From Mermis nigrescens (lineage: Eukaryota > Nematoda > Enoplea > Mermithida > Mermithidae): 64,000 bases of DNA. Position numbers and translations under genes: made by a program. Below, one piece after another: positions 1-11,542 of the stretch; the stretch's first letter is position 1, and each line of letters begins with the position of its first letter. The DNA lies in assembly GCA_036768485.1 (NCBI GenBank), contig JAVLUZ010000150.1, positions 2,060,164 to 2,124,163 of the forward strand, given 5' to 3'. The notes under the pieces are model-generated. The model was not told the origin of the DNA. It did no database searches and saw nothing but the letters and a program-made list of their open reading frames with translations.

Positions 1-105
1 CACAAAAATATCTCAAATAACAATCATCCAATTATATCAGATTGTTTCAAGGTTATCAGTCGAGCATCCAACTCTTTTGATCTTTTAATCAAGGAGTCAT
101 TATAC
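1..105. other. Unassigned flank left of hAT-K
   Basis: Short AT-rich stretch with no open frame or repeat that I recognise. It ends in CATTATAC (98-105), the left target-site duplication of the hAT-K element. Confidence 0.5.
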
Positions 106-1077
106 TAGGGATGCAGCGGGTGCACATTTTTTGGAATAGCGGGTGCGGGTACCAAAATTTTCCTTTAGCGGGTGCGGGTGCGGATGTCACACCTTAAAAA
201 TAGCGGGTACGGGTGGCGGGTGGCGGGTTTAGCAGTGAGATATAGTATAAAATAAATAGGGCTAAAAATGCTCCATTTTTTCATCCGCTTAATGCAGTTA
301 TTTACTGTGTGTAAAATTCATATTAATCTTCAAGCTGATTGTCTTTTTATTTGCAAACTACACTCTCAATGGATTAAATTTGCAGATTAAAAATATAAGT
401 AAATTGTCAGTGATTGAACCATTGACCAAAATGAGTAATGTATTTGCACTTTGCAGAATAAAATGTTTAGCCACTTGTTGTCATTCTCTTCTTAAAAAGG
501 GTCTATGATGTTTTGGCGCCGCCGTTTTGTCGCCAGCAACTTATAAATTATTCTAATAAAATTAATTTTGAAGCAATTTTAAAGTAAATTATATATTAAG
601 AAAGCAGGTTCTACAAGCTACAAAATAAGATATTGCACTTTTCGATTCGATGAGTATTCATTTGTGTACGACTGAAAAACTGTAGAAAATCCAGTGTATT
701 TTTAGATGCGTTTAATTATCGCACTAAATTCAAGGATATTCTAAAAGTAATTTGTACCATCACTTAGAGAATTGAATGGGCTTTCAGAATCTGTATTATA
801 CTTTAATCATAAATTAAATGTAACTAATTAATAATATTACAAACAGTGTGGCGCCAAAATTGCGGCGCCAAAACATCCCATTTCGTCTTAAAAAAGCAGT
901 GTACAATACATTGTTGCATAATATCTCTACGCACGCTAGAGTGGTTAAACTGATGCACGTAAAGACTGGCACGTAGACCCTTCTTTCTTTAAAAAGCAAT
1001 TCGCATAATTGGAATTAACCATAAGAGAGCTTGAACACGTATCTGCAGTTCAGGGGGTACCTAAAAAGGTGATGTCT

Positions 1078-1165
1078 CAACAGCCCCACCAATGCCAACA
1101 GCCCCACCAATCCCAACAGCCCCACCGTTCCAACAGCCCCACCGTCCCAACAGCCCTACCAGTAA
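1078..1165 (+). repeat. Left arm of inverted CCCCACC minisatellite
   Basis: Imperfect 18-bp units of the type CCCCACCAATCCCAACAG within hAT-K. The inverted counterpart lies about 400 bp to the right, so a single strand of this element could fold into a long hairpin. Confidence 0.75.
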
Positions 1166-1579
1166 TCCCAGCAGCTTTATCATTACTGTTGGGACTGTCA
1201 GAAAAAAATGAAAAATGTTCTAGTGTAAAAAGAAAAGTTAAGTGTTAAAATTAAATGAAAATCAAAACTTTCATGCTAATCTGCTTCAAAATAGCCAGAA
1301 AATGTGGATTAGCGTACTTTTTACGCTATGTTAAGATTCATACCAGTTTTGAGGTAATTTTTGACTCAAAACCTTCTCCAGACCGGTCGTGCTGTGCATC
1401 TATGATTATAGCAGTGGGGCAGTTGGAATCAACATTAGCAGCGTACAAATCCTGTGGATTTGGTAGGGTAAGTGCTAAAAATAGAATTTCTGGGTCTATC
1501 ATAATTTGGGGGATTTCCAGAATTTTGGGTTGGGGGTTAAACTCTAAGCATCCCCCACGCTTATGTGTGGTTGGGAAAG

Positions 1580-1755
1580 TGCTACTGTTGGAACGGTAGG
1601 ACTGCTGGAACAGTGGAACTGCTGGGATTGGGGGCTCTTGGGACTGGTGGGGCTGTTGGGATTATTGGTGGGGCTGTTAAGACGGTGGGGATGTTGGGAT
1701 GGTGGGGTTGCTGGGATGGTGGGGCTGTTGGGACTGGTGGGGCTGTTGAGACACA
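1580..1755 (-). repeat. Right arm of inverted CCCCACC minisatellite
   Basis: Reads GGGGCTGTTGGGATGGTG and variants, the reverse complement of the array near 1078-1165. It is longer and more diverged than the left arm. Confidence 0.75.
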
Positions 1756-2041
1756 ATCCCCAAAAATATGACTCATTACAAGTAGATGTTCGCTTTTCCC
1801 ATTTGTACTGGTACGTTAGAACTCACTGCTATACATTTTGGTTTTTTCATTCACGTGCCACTGCCTCGGAATCGTTTTGTCTTTTCCTAAATTCTAATTA
1901 TTATTATCCGCCACCCGCTGTTTTATCAGATATTTTTAGCGGGTGCGGGTGCGGGTAGCAAAATTTTGGAATAACGGGTGCGGGTGCGGGTACCAAAAAA
2001 GAAGCGGGTAATAGCGGGTACGGGTATCCGCTGCATCCCTA

Positions 2042-2536
2042 CATTATACATAGCACGTGATCGTCCCATTCTCAACAAAAATATTTCATCATATCCTTTA
2101 AATTTGTTTTAATTCACCAACATCCCACCTTTTACACAATCTTTAAGTTTAAAATCTTTTATAATTCTTTTCATAATGTAATGGTAGGTTTAAACTTTAA
2201 GTTTCTCATCTCGCTTAGCAAGCTCATTTTTCAAAACTATTTCATGGCGAACAGTCGTCTTTAAAAGAAGTTAAACTCGACTTTCGCAGGAAGCTATTAA
2301 GCTACATGGCAGCAGATGCGAGTAAAATTTCTGACATATACTTCAAGACTAGAAAAGACGACTTTTATAAAATAAAGTTTATTTTTTGGACGGGTTAACA
2401 ACCATAATTTCCACTTGAACGCAACAGATGATTAATTGTGCACACCAACCACCCTACGTACGGACGCAACTGAAAATAAAAAATATTTTAATGCTGCTGC
2501 ATGGTCGAGCTTAGATGTGAAATGAATAGCACTCAC
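2042..2536. other. Probable host intron DNA downstream of Topors exon 2
   Basis: No open frame related to the rest of Topors is visible on the minus strand here. The next Topors exon is therefore either beyond the window or too short or diverged for me to see. The intron begins at 2536 with the strong donor GTGAGTGC (minus strand). Confidence 0.45.
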
Positions 2537-2718
2537 TGAAAAACACGTTGAGCTCTCTGGAAAGCCATCGAAGCAGTCGATGCATCTGAGCGGGATTTTC
2601 GCGGTAAAATTCAGGTGAAGTGTCCCGGTAGCTGACAATGTAAATCGAATCGTCCGCCGGTGTCATCTGACTCTCTTCCAGGGGTTTCACGCGCATGCCT
2701 CTTTCGTACACCATGCGC
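2537..2718 (-). CDS. TOPORS: Topors-type E3 ubiquitin/SUMO ligase, second visible coding exon
   Basis: Seen on the minus strand: an open 182-nt exon bounded by AATCAAG (acceptor, 2719) and CA|GTGAGTGC (donor, 2536). It encodes RMVYERGMRVKPLEE, then a stretch with YRDTSPEFYRENPAQ followed by MHRLLRWLSRELNVFF. Known: animal Topors proteins carry a conserved segment after the RING of the form YRD-S-EFF-NPA-HRL-WL-REL-VLF; the match is residue by residue. The previous exon (28308-28549) ends in phase 2 with AA and this one starts with G, so the junction codon is AAG and the frame stays open. Topors is a nuclear RING ligase for ubiquitin and SUMO. The linker between RING and this segment is much shorter than in vertebrates, so a small intervening exon may have been missed. 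Confidence 0.82.
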
Positions 2719-3757
2719 CTTGATTGCGAACGTGTTTAAGCAGAACTTTTAAACATATACTCGAAATCTGGGATGCTAGATAATATCTAGGGCCGGCCCG
2801 TGGGTGAGGCGACCGAGGCCTGTGCCTCAGGCCTCAGAACAAAAAAGGCCTCAAATTTTTCTCATTTGTAAAGTAAATTTTAGTTTGATAAAAATTCTAA
2901 ATGAAGTGTATTATATAGGTAGATAGAATCAAATCATAACACAATAAAAATTGATCGAGGCCTCCCTGGCTTAGCTTTTACAATAGGCGCCTACCGCTTT
3001 TCTTCATAATGTTGCTTGATATAAAACAGTACGGCAAATTGCAGACAGTGATCGGACCGAGGCCTCGGCCTCGGCAAGCCTCGGCGTTTTTGCGAGCCTC
3101 GGCCTCGGCGCCGAGGGCGAAGCTGAAAAGTGCCGAGGCGCCGGAGGGTTAAAATCAAATTTGAATAAGTTTAATATGTCCGTTGAATATTAACTATTTA
3201 GAATGCATCTGCAGTACAAAGGCTATTTTTTACCTAAAGACGTTTCTTGTGGTTTCAGTCGCTTGTCCCCCCTTACACGCGAAGTTGCATGCAGCAAAGT
3301 GCCAATTTATTATTCATGTGATGACTAAGTTTTAAATTCTCATGCTTTGCTGCATGGGATCGTCGAAACACACATTCCCGAAGGGGGAGGGGTGAGAGAG
3401 GTTTATTACCCCACTACCGGGTGCAAGACTCAAGTCACTGTCAGACGATTTTTGAGGCAAGCCTTTTAGAATATTTTTTGAACCTAATTTTTACTAAGGC
3501 AAAAGTTCAGCTAACTATTAGAATTTCCCGAAGTGATACAGTATTTTTTGAATGTAAGCAAGAGTAAATAGGCAAACCGTCACCATAAAACATGCATGTA
3601 ACAGCTCCAAAATTTTTGGGAGGGGCTCCTCGGCATACATGTAACGGCTAGAAATTTCGGGTGGAGGATTAGCTGACTCTGATTCTATGTCAAAAATGGC
3701 AATAGCACCTCGGCCAGCCGGCAAAGAGCAAATTTTCGCCAAAAATGGGGAGGGTGG

Positions 3758-3776
3758 CAGTGATCGGACCGAGGCC

Positions 3777-3807
<31 letters not shown>

Positions 3808-6389
3808 GCCTCGGCGTTTTTTGGAGCCTCGGCCTCGGCGCCGAGGGCGAAGCTGAAAAGTGCCGAGGCGCCGAGGGTTAAAATCAAATTTGAATAAGTT
3901 TAATATATCCGTTGAATATTAACTATTCAGAATGCATCTGCAGTATACAGGCTATTTTTTACCTATAGACTTTTCTTATGGTTTTAGTCGCGTCCCCAGT
4001 TACACCAAGTTACATACAACAAAGTGCCAATTTATTATTCATGTGATGACAAAGTTTTAATTCTCATGCTCGCTACATAGATCGGAAACACACATTCTCA
4101 AAGAGGGGGTAAGGGAGGGTTATTACCCTCCTTTCAGGGTACAAGACTCAAGTCACTGTCACAGGATTTTTGGTGAAAACCTTCTGAATATTTTTTGACC
4201 TTAATATTTACTAAGGCAAAAGTGCAGCTAATTATTAGAATTTCACGAAGTGATACAGTATTTTTGAATGTAAGCAAGAGTGAATAGACAAACTATCACT
4301 ATAAAACATGCATGCAACAGCTCAAAATTTTCGGGAGGGGCTGCTCGGCATACATGTAACGGCTAGAAATTTTGGGTAGGGGTCCCTGGCCATTTTTAGA
4401 AGGAGGCGGGATAAGCGACTCTAATTTTATGTCAAAAATGGCAAAAGCACCTAAAAATAGCCAACAAAGCGCAAATTTTCGCCAAAAATGGGGAGGATGG
4501 GTCAAAATTTTATGACGTTGGAGGGAAGGGTTAGGGAAGGACGTCCAACCCTGGGTGGGTGGGGAATTCCCCAAAGCCCCCTGTTACACTTATGGTTTTT
4601 GGCCATTTTTATGGGAGAAGGGGTAAATGATCACGAATTTTCGGCGGAAAATCGCAAAAACGTACCTAAAAATGGCCAATAAATGCAGGTTTTTCCAAAA
4701 ATCAATTTCGGCTCGTGCATTTTTTGGAGCTATTTTTATACAATGTTAAAATACTTTCTTGGACAAAGTGATATTAATTATATCGTTTTTCAGTATATTT
4801 TAGGAAATTTCAAAAATTTTTGGCGCTTCGCGCAAAATATCGCAAATATACTGTATTTAGATTGAAGCAGGGGCATTAAACACTCAAAAATCAATTTTTG
4901 TGTAATCTAGGCATCTTTATGCAGATTTAAATATCTTCTCTATCTATTTATACTGTTTTTAAAAATTTTATGCAAAATAAGTACTATTTCATAACTTTGC
5001 ACTTTTTTGCCGTTCAAAGATAAAATTGACTAATTTATCCTGATGTTGCATTGGATTTCTAAGCACAGTAGTGCTTCTTAATAGATTTAATTGGCATATT
5101 ACAATATCTGTAATATTTCTGATTTTGTAGTACGAGTTGTTTTAGCTTTCTCAGTCGATTTTTATGTGTAGATTTCATCAAAAGCTCATAAAAATTTCGG
5201 CGCTTCGCGCCGAACTAACAGTATCAACTAATTTCAAGCGGAATTATCACATTTAGGGCCACTGTTTTTTATATTCGGCAACAATTTTTCATAATGTACA
5301 GAGACTTTTCAGGACCATCTTTGTACATGCACAAAGATTTTTGGAGAGACAAAAACTATAAAGTTTCCGAAAATTTTCGGCGCATCAGTAATTGTCTGTC
5401 CTATATATGTATCTTTAAAATAGTAGAATTTGCATTTAGAATGGAAAAATGTCAAATATTCAGAAACCCAGGAATTAGTTAAGATACACTACCAAAGGTC
5501 GAAAAACCCAGTTTTACCACACTAAATCGCTACTGTACCATACTATAATAGTACACAAAAATTTGCATGCACAAAATATTCTAAGACTTTTGGATACCAT
5601 CTTTGTATATGTAAAAAGGTATCTTGCACAAAAAACACTGTTTAAGACTACATGCCGCTTGCAGGTCACACACTGGCAGTATGTAAAAATGTGTATCTTT
5701 AAAAATATATTTATATAAAATATCTACAAAAATTTGTTCGCTCATACAAAGACATTACTTAATTTACTGGTCCCCCATGTTGGGATTTCACCCTTCCCTC
5801 AACTCTGGACCTTGGGAAACTATGATCGGAAAGTACAGTGCAGTTTCCGTCATATTACCTGCCACACCAGAATTGGATGACCGAAAAAGCGTGTTTAAAC
5901 ATGCATTAGGTACTGCAAAAGCGAGCACAAAAATGGCTACAGTTTTGTCTTTACTTAGCTTATTTCGTTTGTTTGCTTATTTCTTCGACACTGTTTTCTT
6001 ATTTATAGTAATAAAAGTTTTTAAGTGCTTGTTCAGCCATATTTTTTATTAACTTTTCCAAGTCTTCATCAACGGCAACTTGTTAAATTAAGTATGCTTT
6101 CATGCTGCTGACTTTATTCAATAAATCCTTCACACATTTAACCTACTATTATTGAAAATGAAAATTAATTGTTTGACATTCGAAAAAGTGTTTAATATTA
6201 CGATTATTCTCTAGCTCATGTGCATTCAAAATATTCTACGAGTACTATTTATGTGTATAGGTATATAAGCTTGACCCTCGGCATTACCCCGTCGGCCTCG
6301 GCCTCGGCCTCGGCCGAGGCAAGGGTTTTAAGTCGCCTCGGCCTCGGCCGAGGCCGAGGGTCCAGAAAGTACCCTCGGTCCGATCACTG
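3758..6389. mobile_element. hAT-B inner copy, inserted into its own family member
   Basis: The same 17-bp inverted ends as the outer copy, with perfect 8-bp duplication GAGGGTGG at 3750-3757 and 6390-6397. The left 730 bp (3758-4490) repeats 3046-3750, and 4490-6389 repeats 6398-8403. The two copies are therefore full-length siblings of about 2.63 and 2.72 kb. The element contains GGCGCTTCGCGCC motifs (near 4822 and 5199) and TTTGTACATGCACAAAG blocks shared with other elements in the window. Confidence 0.93.
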
Positions 6390-7321
6390 GAGGGTGGGTA
6401 AAAATTTTCTGACATTGGAGGGAAGGGTTAGGGAGGACGCCCAACCCTGGGTGGGTGGGGAATTCCCCAAAGCCCTTCCTGTTACACGTATGGTTTTCGG
6501 CCATTTTTATGGGAGAGGGCGTAAATGATTTGCGAATTTTCGGCCGAAAATCGCAAAAACGCACCTAAAAATGGCCAATAAATGCAGGTTTTGCCAAAAA
6601 TCAATTTCGGCTCGTGCATTTTTTGGAGCCATTTTTATACAATGTTAAAATACTTTCTTGGACAAAGTGATATTAATTATATCGTTTTTTCAGTATTTTT
6701 TTAGGAAATTTCAAAAAATTTTCGGCGCTTCGCGCAAAATATCGCTAATATACTGTATTTAGATTGAAGCAGAGGCATTAAACACTCAAAATTCAATTTT
6801 TGTGTAATCTAGGCATCTTTATGCAGATTTAAATATCTTTTGTATCCGTTTATACTGTTTTTAAAAATTTTATGCAAAACAAGTACCTACTATTTAATAA
6901 CTCAGCACATTTAGCCGTTCAAAGATAAAATTGACTAATTTATCCGGATGTTGCATTGGATTTCTAAGCACAGTAGTGCTTATTACAAAGATTTAATTGG
7001 CATATTACAACATCTGTAATATTACTGATTTTGTAGTACAAGTTGTTTTAGCTTTCTCAGTCAAGTTTTATGTGTAATTTTCATCAAAAGCTCATAAAAA
7101 TTTCGGCGCTTCGCGCCAAATAATCTTATGAACTATATCCAGGCCGAATTATCACATTAGGGCCACGGTTTTTTGTATTCGGCAAAGATTTTTCATAATG
7201 TACAGAGACTTTTCTGGACTGTCTTTGTACATGCACAGAGATTTTTGAGAGACAAAAACTGTAAAAAGGTGTAAAATTCCCGAAAATTTTCGGCGCATCA
7301 GTAATTGTCTGTCCTATATAT

Positions 7322-7446
<125 letters not shown>

Positions 7447-8403
7447 TTTAAAATAGTAGAATTTGCATTTAGAATGGAAAAAATGTCAAATATTCAGAAA
7501 CCCAGGAATTAGCCAAGATACGCTACTGAAGGTCGAAAACCCCTGTTTTACCACACTAAATCGCTACTGTACCCTACTATATATAATAGTACACAAAAAT
7601 TTGCATGTACAAAATGTTCAAAGACTTTTGGATACCATTTTTGAACATGTAAACAGGTATCTTGCACAAAAAAAAACACTGTTTAGGACTGCATGCCGGT
7701 TGCAGGTCACACACTGGCAGTATGTAAAAATGTGTATGTTTAAAAATATATTTATATAAAATATCTATAAAAATTTGTTCGCTCATACAAAGACACTACT
7801 TAATTTACTGGTCCCCCATTTTGGGATTTCACCCTTCCCTCAACTCTGGACCTTGGGAACTATGATCGGAAAGTACGGTGCAGTTTCTGTCATATTACCT
7901 ACCACACCAGAATTGGATGACTGAAAAAGCGTGTTTAAACATGCATTACTGCAAAAGCGAGCACAACAATGGCGACAGTTCTGTCTTTACTTAAGCTTAT
8001 TTCGTTTGTTTGTTTATTTCTTTGACACTGTTTTCTTATTTATGTATAGTAATAAAAGTTTTTAAGTGCTTGTTCAGCCATATTTTTTATTAACTTTTCC
8101 AAGTCTTCAACGGCAACTTGTTAAATTAAGTATGCTTTCATTTTGCTGACTTTATTCAATAAATCCTTCACACATTTAATCTACTATTATTGAAAATGAC
8201 ATTCGATAAAGTTTAAATATTACGATTATTCTCTAGCTCATGTGCATACAAAATATTCTAAGAGCACTATTCATGGGTATAGGTATACAAGCTTGACCCT
8301 CGGCATTACCCTCGGCCTCGGCCTCGGCCTCGGCCGAGGCAAGGATTTCAAGGCGCCTCGGCCTCGGCCGAGGGTCCAAAAAGTACCCTCGGTCCGATCA
8401 CTG

Positions 8404-8920
8404 ATTGCAGACAAAACTTTGTCATGACTGGATGGCAGCAAAGGGCGCATACGTAATGGAGCTGTTTTTATCAAGTTGCATAATAGTTTAAATATCATTA
8501 GTGTACGGAGTTTTCTTTTACGCGCGGTGAACCAAACTTTCTTCATGTTCATAAGCATTTTTGTGAGAATTCTTGTAGATAAAAACACTTGATGTTTCTG
8601 CTTTTTTAAATTGCAACGCTTGCGTTTTGTTTCCACTTCTCGAAATTTTGTTGAATTAGTGAAAGGCTTTAGTCTGGCTCACGATTTGCCTATTTTTCTG
8701 TTGATAACTTTGACCGGCTTAACCTAACTTCATTTTTTTGGCTGTACGTATTACATTTTCGTCAAATTGCATGTGTTGAATTTTGATTATTTTTTATAAT
8801 AAGTGATAAAAATTCCCCATTCTCGTTTTGTTTCGAGCGAATTTTTTCTTCTTTTGTTTAATCTCCGATGTGAAAAAACGGCGGTAGTTTGATCAATAAG
8901 GTTTTGATAAACCAACAGAT
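8404..8920. other. hAT-A internal sequence without recognisable coding
   Basis: Between the hAT-B right end and the readable transposase tail. Presumably decayed upstream transposase sequence of hAT-A; I could not recover a convincing protein match. Confidence 0.4.
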
Positions 8921-9504
8921 GTTACAAAACAGTTTGAAATTGACTTTTTCAAACATTTAACTGATACAGCCTTAAATTCTTTGAGCGAAAGATTTATTTT
9001 ACTTCAAAATTTCTGAGACAAATTAGGCTTTATATTTATTATTAGAAAATTGAGCTCAAAAAATGTCAGCGAAATTGAGCAACACTGCAGCGACTTGTAA
9101 ATTTGTTTAATTGATGGTAATGATATGGACATTGATGCAAGTGACTTGGCCAGTGAATTGGTCACGCTTTCAAAAAATATTGGTGTCTGAATCGAAATCC
9201 GACCAAAGTGTACTCGATACATCTAAACTCGTTCACAAAAAAGGACTAGCTGAAATATTTCCATATTGTTGTATCGCATTGCGAATTTTACTGACTTTGC
9301 CTGTTACGGTAGCTGGTGCAGAGAGGAGCTTCTCGAAACTGAAGAACATTAAAACGTATCTATGCGGTCAATCATGGGTTAAGAGAAGAGAAAGTTTCCG
9401 ATTTGGCTATTATTTATATTCAACAGAAACGAGAAAAGCTGATAAATTATTCTGATCTTATTGAAAAATTTGCAGCGGAGAAAGCTAGACGAAAACGTTT
9501 ATAA
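8921..9504 (+). pseudogene. hAT transposase C-terminal part, dead copy
   Basis: Reading across frameshifts and stops gives KQFEIDFFKHLTDTALNSL, then SDLASELVTLSKN, then IALRILLTLPVTVAGAERSF with SKLKNIKTYL, ending EKFAAEKARRKRL before TAA (9502-9504). Known: the pattern RILLT-PVTVA-ERSFSKLK-IK is the hAT family C-terminal dimerisation domain (TTF-type/DUF4371 group). At least two stops and two frameshifts make it non-functional. It belongs to hAT-A, whose right end is 170 bp downstream. Confidence 0.85.
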
Positions 9505-9791
9505 GGTATGTGTGTAGTATTAACATTGCGCTTTTGTCTCATCGGTTATGTAACGTAAATAAAATACAGTAAAAATGAGTGAATGTACATTATAAAATTG
9601 CATGAAAAATTTTAAGAAGGCCCCATTTTTTCGTTCTCGCCTCAGGCCTCGCTGATGCACGGGCCGGGCCTGATAATATCTACTAGCAAAAGAAAAATGC
9701 TCCAATGGAACAAAAAAGACGAAAATACTTGGGATTGTGCGGGAAAGCGTAAGCTTATGTGAAACTGATGACATGTAGGTACACTTGCATG

Positions 9792-10599
9792 CAGGCCCGT
9801 ATCCAGGATTTTATTTCGGGGGGGGCGAAAATTTTTGAGGCCAGATATCTCGAGAACCATAAGGAGATAGGCGAAAATAAAGACGGTTTTGAACGTATCT
9901 CGGCGAGCTCTATACGATGGTGAAGAAAAATTACAACAAAAAAATTGAAAAATTTTACTTTATTCCATATTGATATACAGCAAATTTATCATTTAAGCTG
10001 ATTTCTCATCACTTAATCGACGAATTATTTCTTATCTCTTGCCTTTATACTTGATCATTGTGTTTTACAGAGAAAAACAATACGGATAACGAAATGATTC
10101 GGCGCCAAGCGCCGAAAAAAATTGACATATTCTGCATGTCAAGTTCGAATTTGAGCGATTTTGAGCGGGTCAGAAGACAAAAAACCTATATAAACAATAA
10201 ATACGGCGCGAAGCGCCGGAAAAATTTCATGTTTTCCATGTCATAACTCAAATTTGAGCTGTTTTGAGTGAGCTAGAAGGCAAAAACTATAGCTAAACAA
10301 TGAATCCGGCGCGAAGCATTAGAAAAAAAATTGACATACTCTCTAAGTCTAACTCAAATTTGAGCGATTTTCGGCGGTTTAGAAGACAAAACCTCACATA
10401 AACAATAAATCCGGCGCGAAGCGCCGGAAAATCTTGAGTTTACTAGCTCAAAAGTACGCTAAAAGCCTGTTTTGGCGGTGTTTCATACCGACTTCGCCAA
10501 TTTTTCATTTTTCCCTTTGGGGGACCCTTGGGAAAAACAAAAAATTTTTCCCATTTCAGGGAAGGGGGCAGGCTCCCCCCCCGCCTGGATACGGGCCTA
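9792..10599. mobile_element. hAT-C, 808-bp non-autonomous element
   Basis: Inverted ends CAGGCCCGTATCCAGG and CCTGGATACGGGCCTA. The TSD CTTGCATG (9784-9791) / CTTACATG (10600-10607) matches at 7 of 8 bases. It contains four copies of a GGCGCGAAGCGCC-type hairpin near 10100, 10205, 10306 and 10411, spaced about 100 bp apart as degenerate tandem units. No coding capacity. Confidence 0.85.
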
Positions 10600-10846
10600 C
10601 TTACATGCCTGCAACAATTAACAATTCGCACTATCAAATTGACGCCAGTGTTGCTTGCTATAATGCTTATGATGACAGAAAAAAGCACGTTGAAATCCAA
10701 TTGCAGAATGTTTTCTATCGGTCACGGTGTAAAGCAATTCAGTGTTGCAACTTGCAAGCAATTTACAAAAAGTATACATTGTAAATCATGTTTATACACT
10801 CTTGTGTGAAGCAATGAAAATTATTTAAAAAAGATTACCTTTCTTT

Positions 10847-11433
10847 CAGTGGCATATGTAGGATTTTCCTAAGGGGGACGGTATCCCAACTCTTCCAAAA
10901 ACAGTCAAGAATAGGTCCGAAAATTTGCCCTTAACGCACGAAATAGCGTTTTTTCGGTGTTTTACATTGTACACTTCTACATAAAATCACTTTTGACGCA
11001 ATATTTTTTCTAAAAATTTCAGAATTTTAGACAATTTTGTGCGGAAAATCATTAAATTTCTTTTACTTTCACAAAACTCTGGCGCGTAGCGCCGGAAATT
11101 TGTGAAATTAAGGCGGATAGACGTCTAGATGCATGATTTACTGCTTGATTTCCTGTTTTTATAGCATTTGATGCGAAGTATCGAAATTTTCGATTGAAAA
11201 TAGAAGATAACTATGCAAAAATAGAACAGAAAATGGCTTCCAGGTAGCCAAGAAAGTTAAGAAATGTCATTTAAGGATATCATCCGGCGCGTAGCGCCTA
11301 AAAATTTGAGAAATTATGGTCACTGACGTCCGAAAATCATTGCAAATAACATGTCCATTCTTTATCTCGCAAAATATTTTTGGCCAGTGGAGGGGGCGGC
11401 CGCCCGCCCCGCCCCTCCTTAAATCCGCGCCTG
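10847..11433. mobile_element. hAT-D copy 1, 587-bp non-autonomous element
   Basis: The left end CAGTGGCATATGTAGGATTT and right end AAATCCGCGCCTG are related inverted ends of the CAGTGGCGGATTTAGG type. TSD CTTTCTTT (10839-10846) / CTATCTTT (11434-11441), 7 of 8. It contains GGCGCGTAGCGCC motifs near 11081 and 11285. Confidence 0.8.
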
Positions 11434-11542
11434 CTATCTTTAGAAGGCCTTTGAATAAACTTGGTTTTTTTGTGTTGCATAGAAACAGTCTGGTTTTTAA
11501 CAGATTTTGCTACTAAAGACATTAGGTAGCTTCCTCCTAGTT

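Larger units (their letters stand above)
106..2041. mobile_element. hAT-K, non-autonomous hAT-like element with inverted minisatellites
   Basis: Seen: the left end TAGGGATGCAGCGG is inverted at the right end (CCGCTGCATCCCTA), and both ends are flanked by the perfect 8-bp duplication CATTATAC (98-105 and 2042-2049). Subterminal blocks at 110-230 and 1935-2035 repeat GCGGGTGCGGGT in the same orientation. Inside, a CCCCACCAATCCCAACAG minisatellite (about 1078-1165) faces its inverted copy (about 1580-1755). No transposase remnant is visible, and the long frames over the minisatellites are composition artefacts. Known: an 8-bp TSD with TAGGG or CAGGG ends is typical of hAT transposons. Inferred: the element moved using a transposase supplied from elsewhere. 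Confidence 0.85.

Noticed and set aside
2432..2638. Overlapping minus-strand frame beside Topors exon 2
   Set aside because: A shadow in another frame of the exon at 2537-2718; no similarity of its own.
5777..6052. A 91-codon frame inside hAT-B
   Set aside because: The sibling copy near 7820-8080 has frameshifts at the same place, and there is no domain or repeated conservation of the frame.
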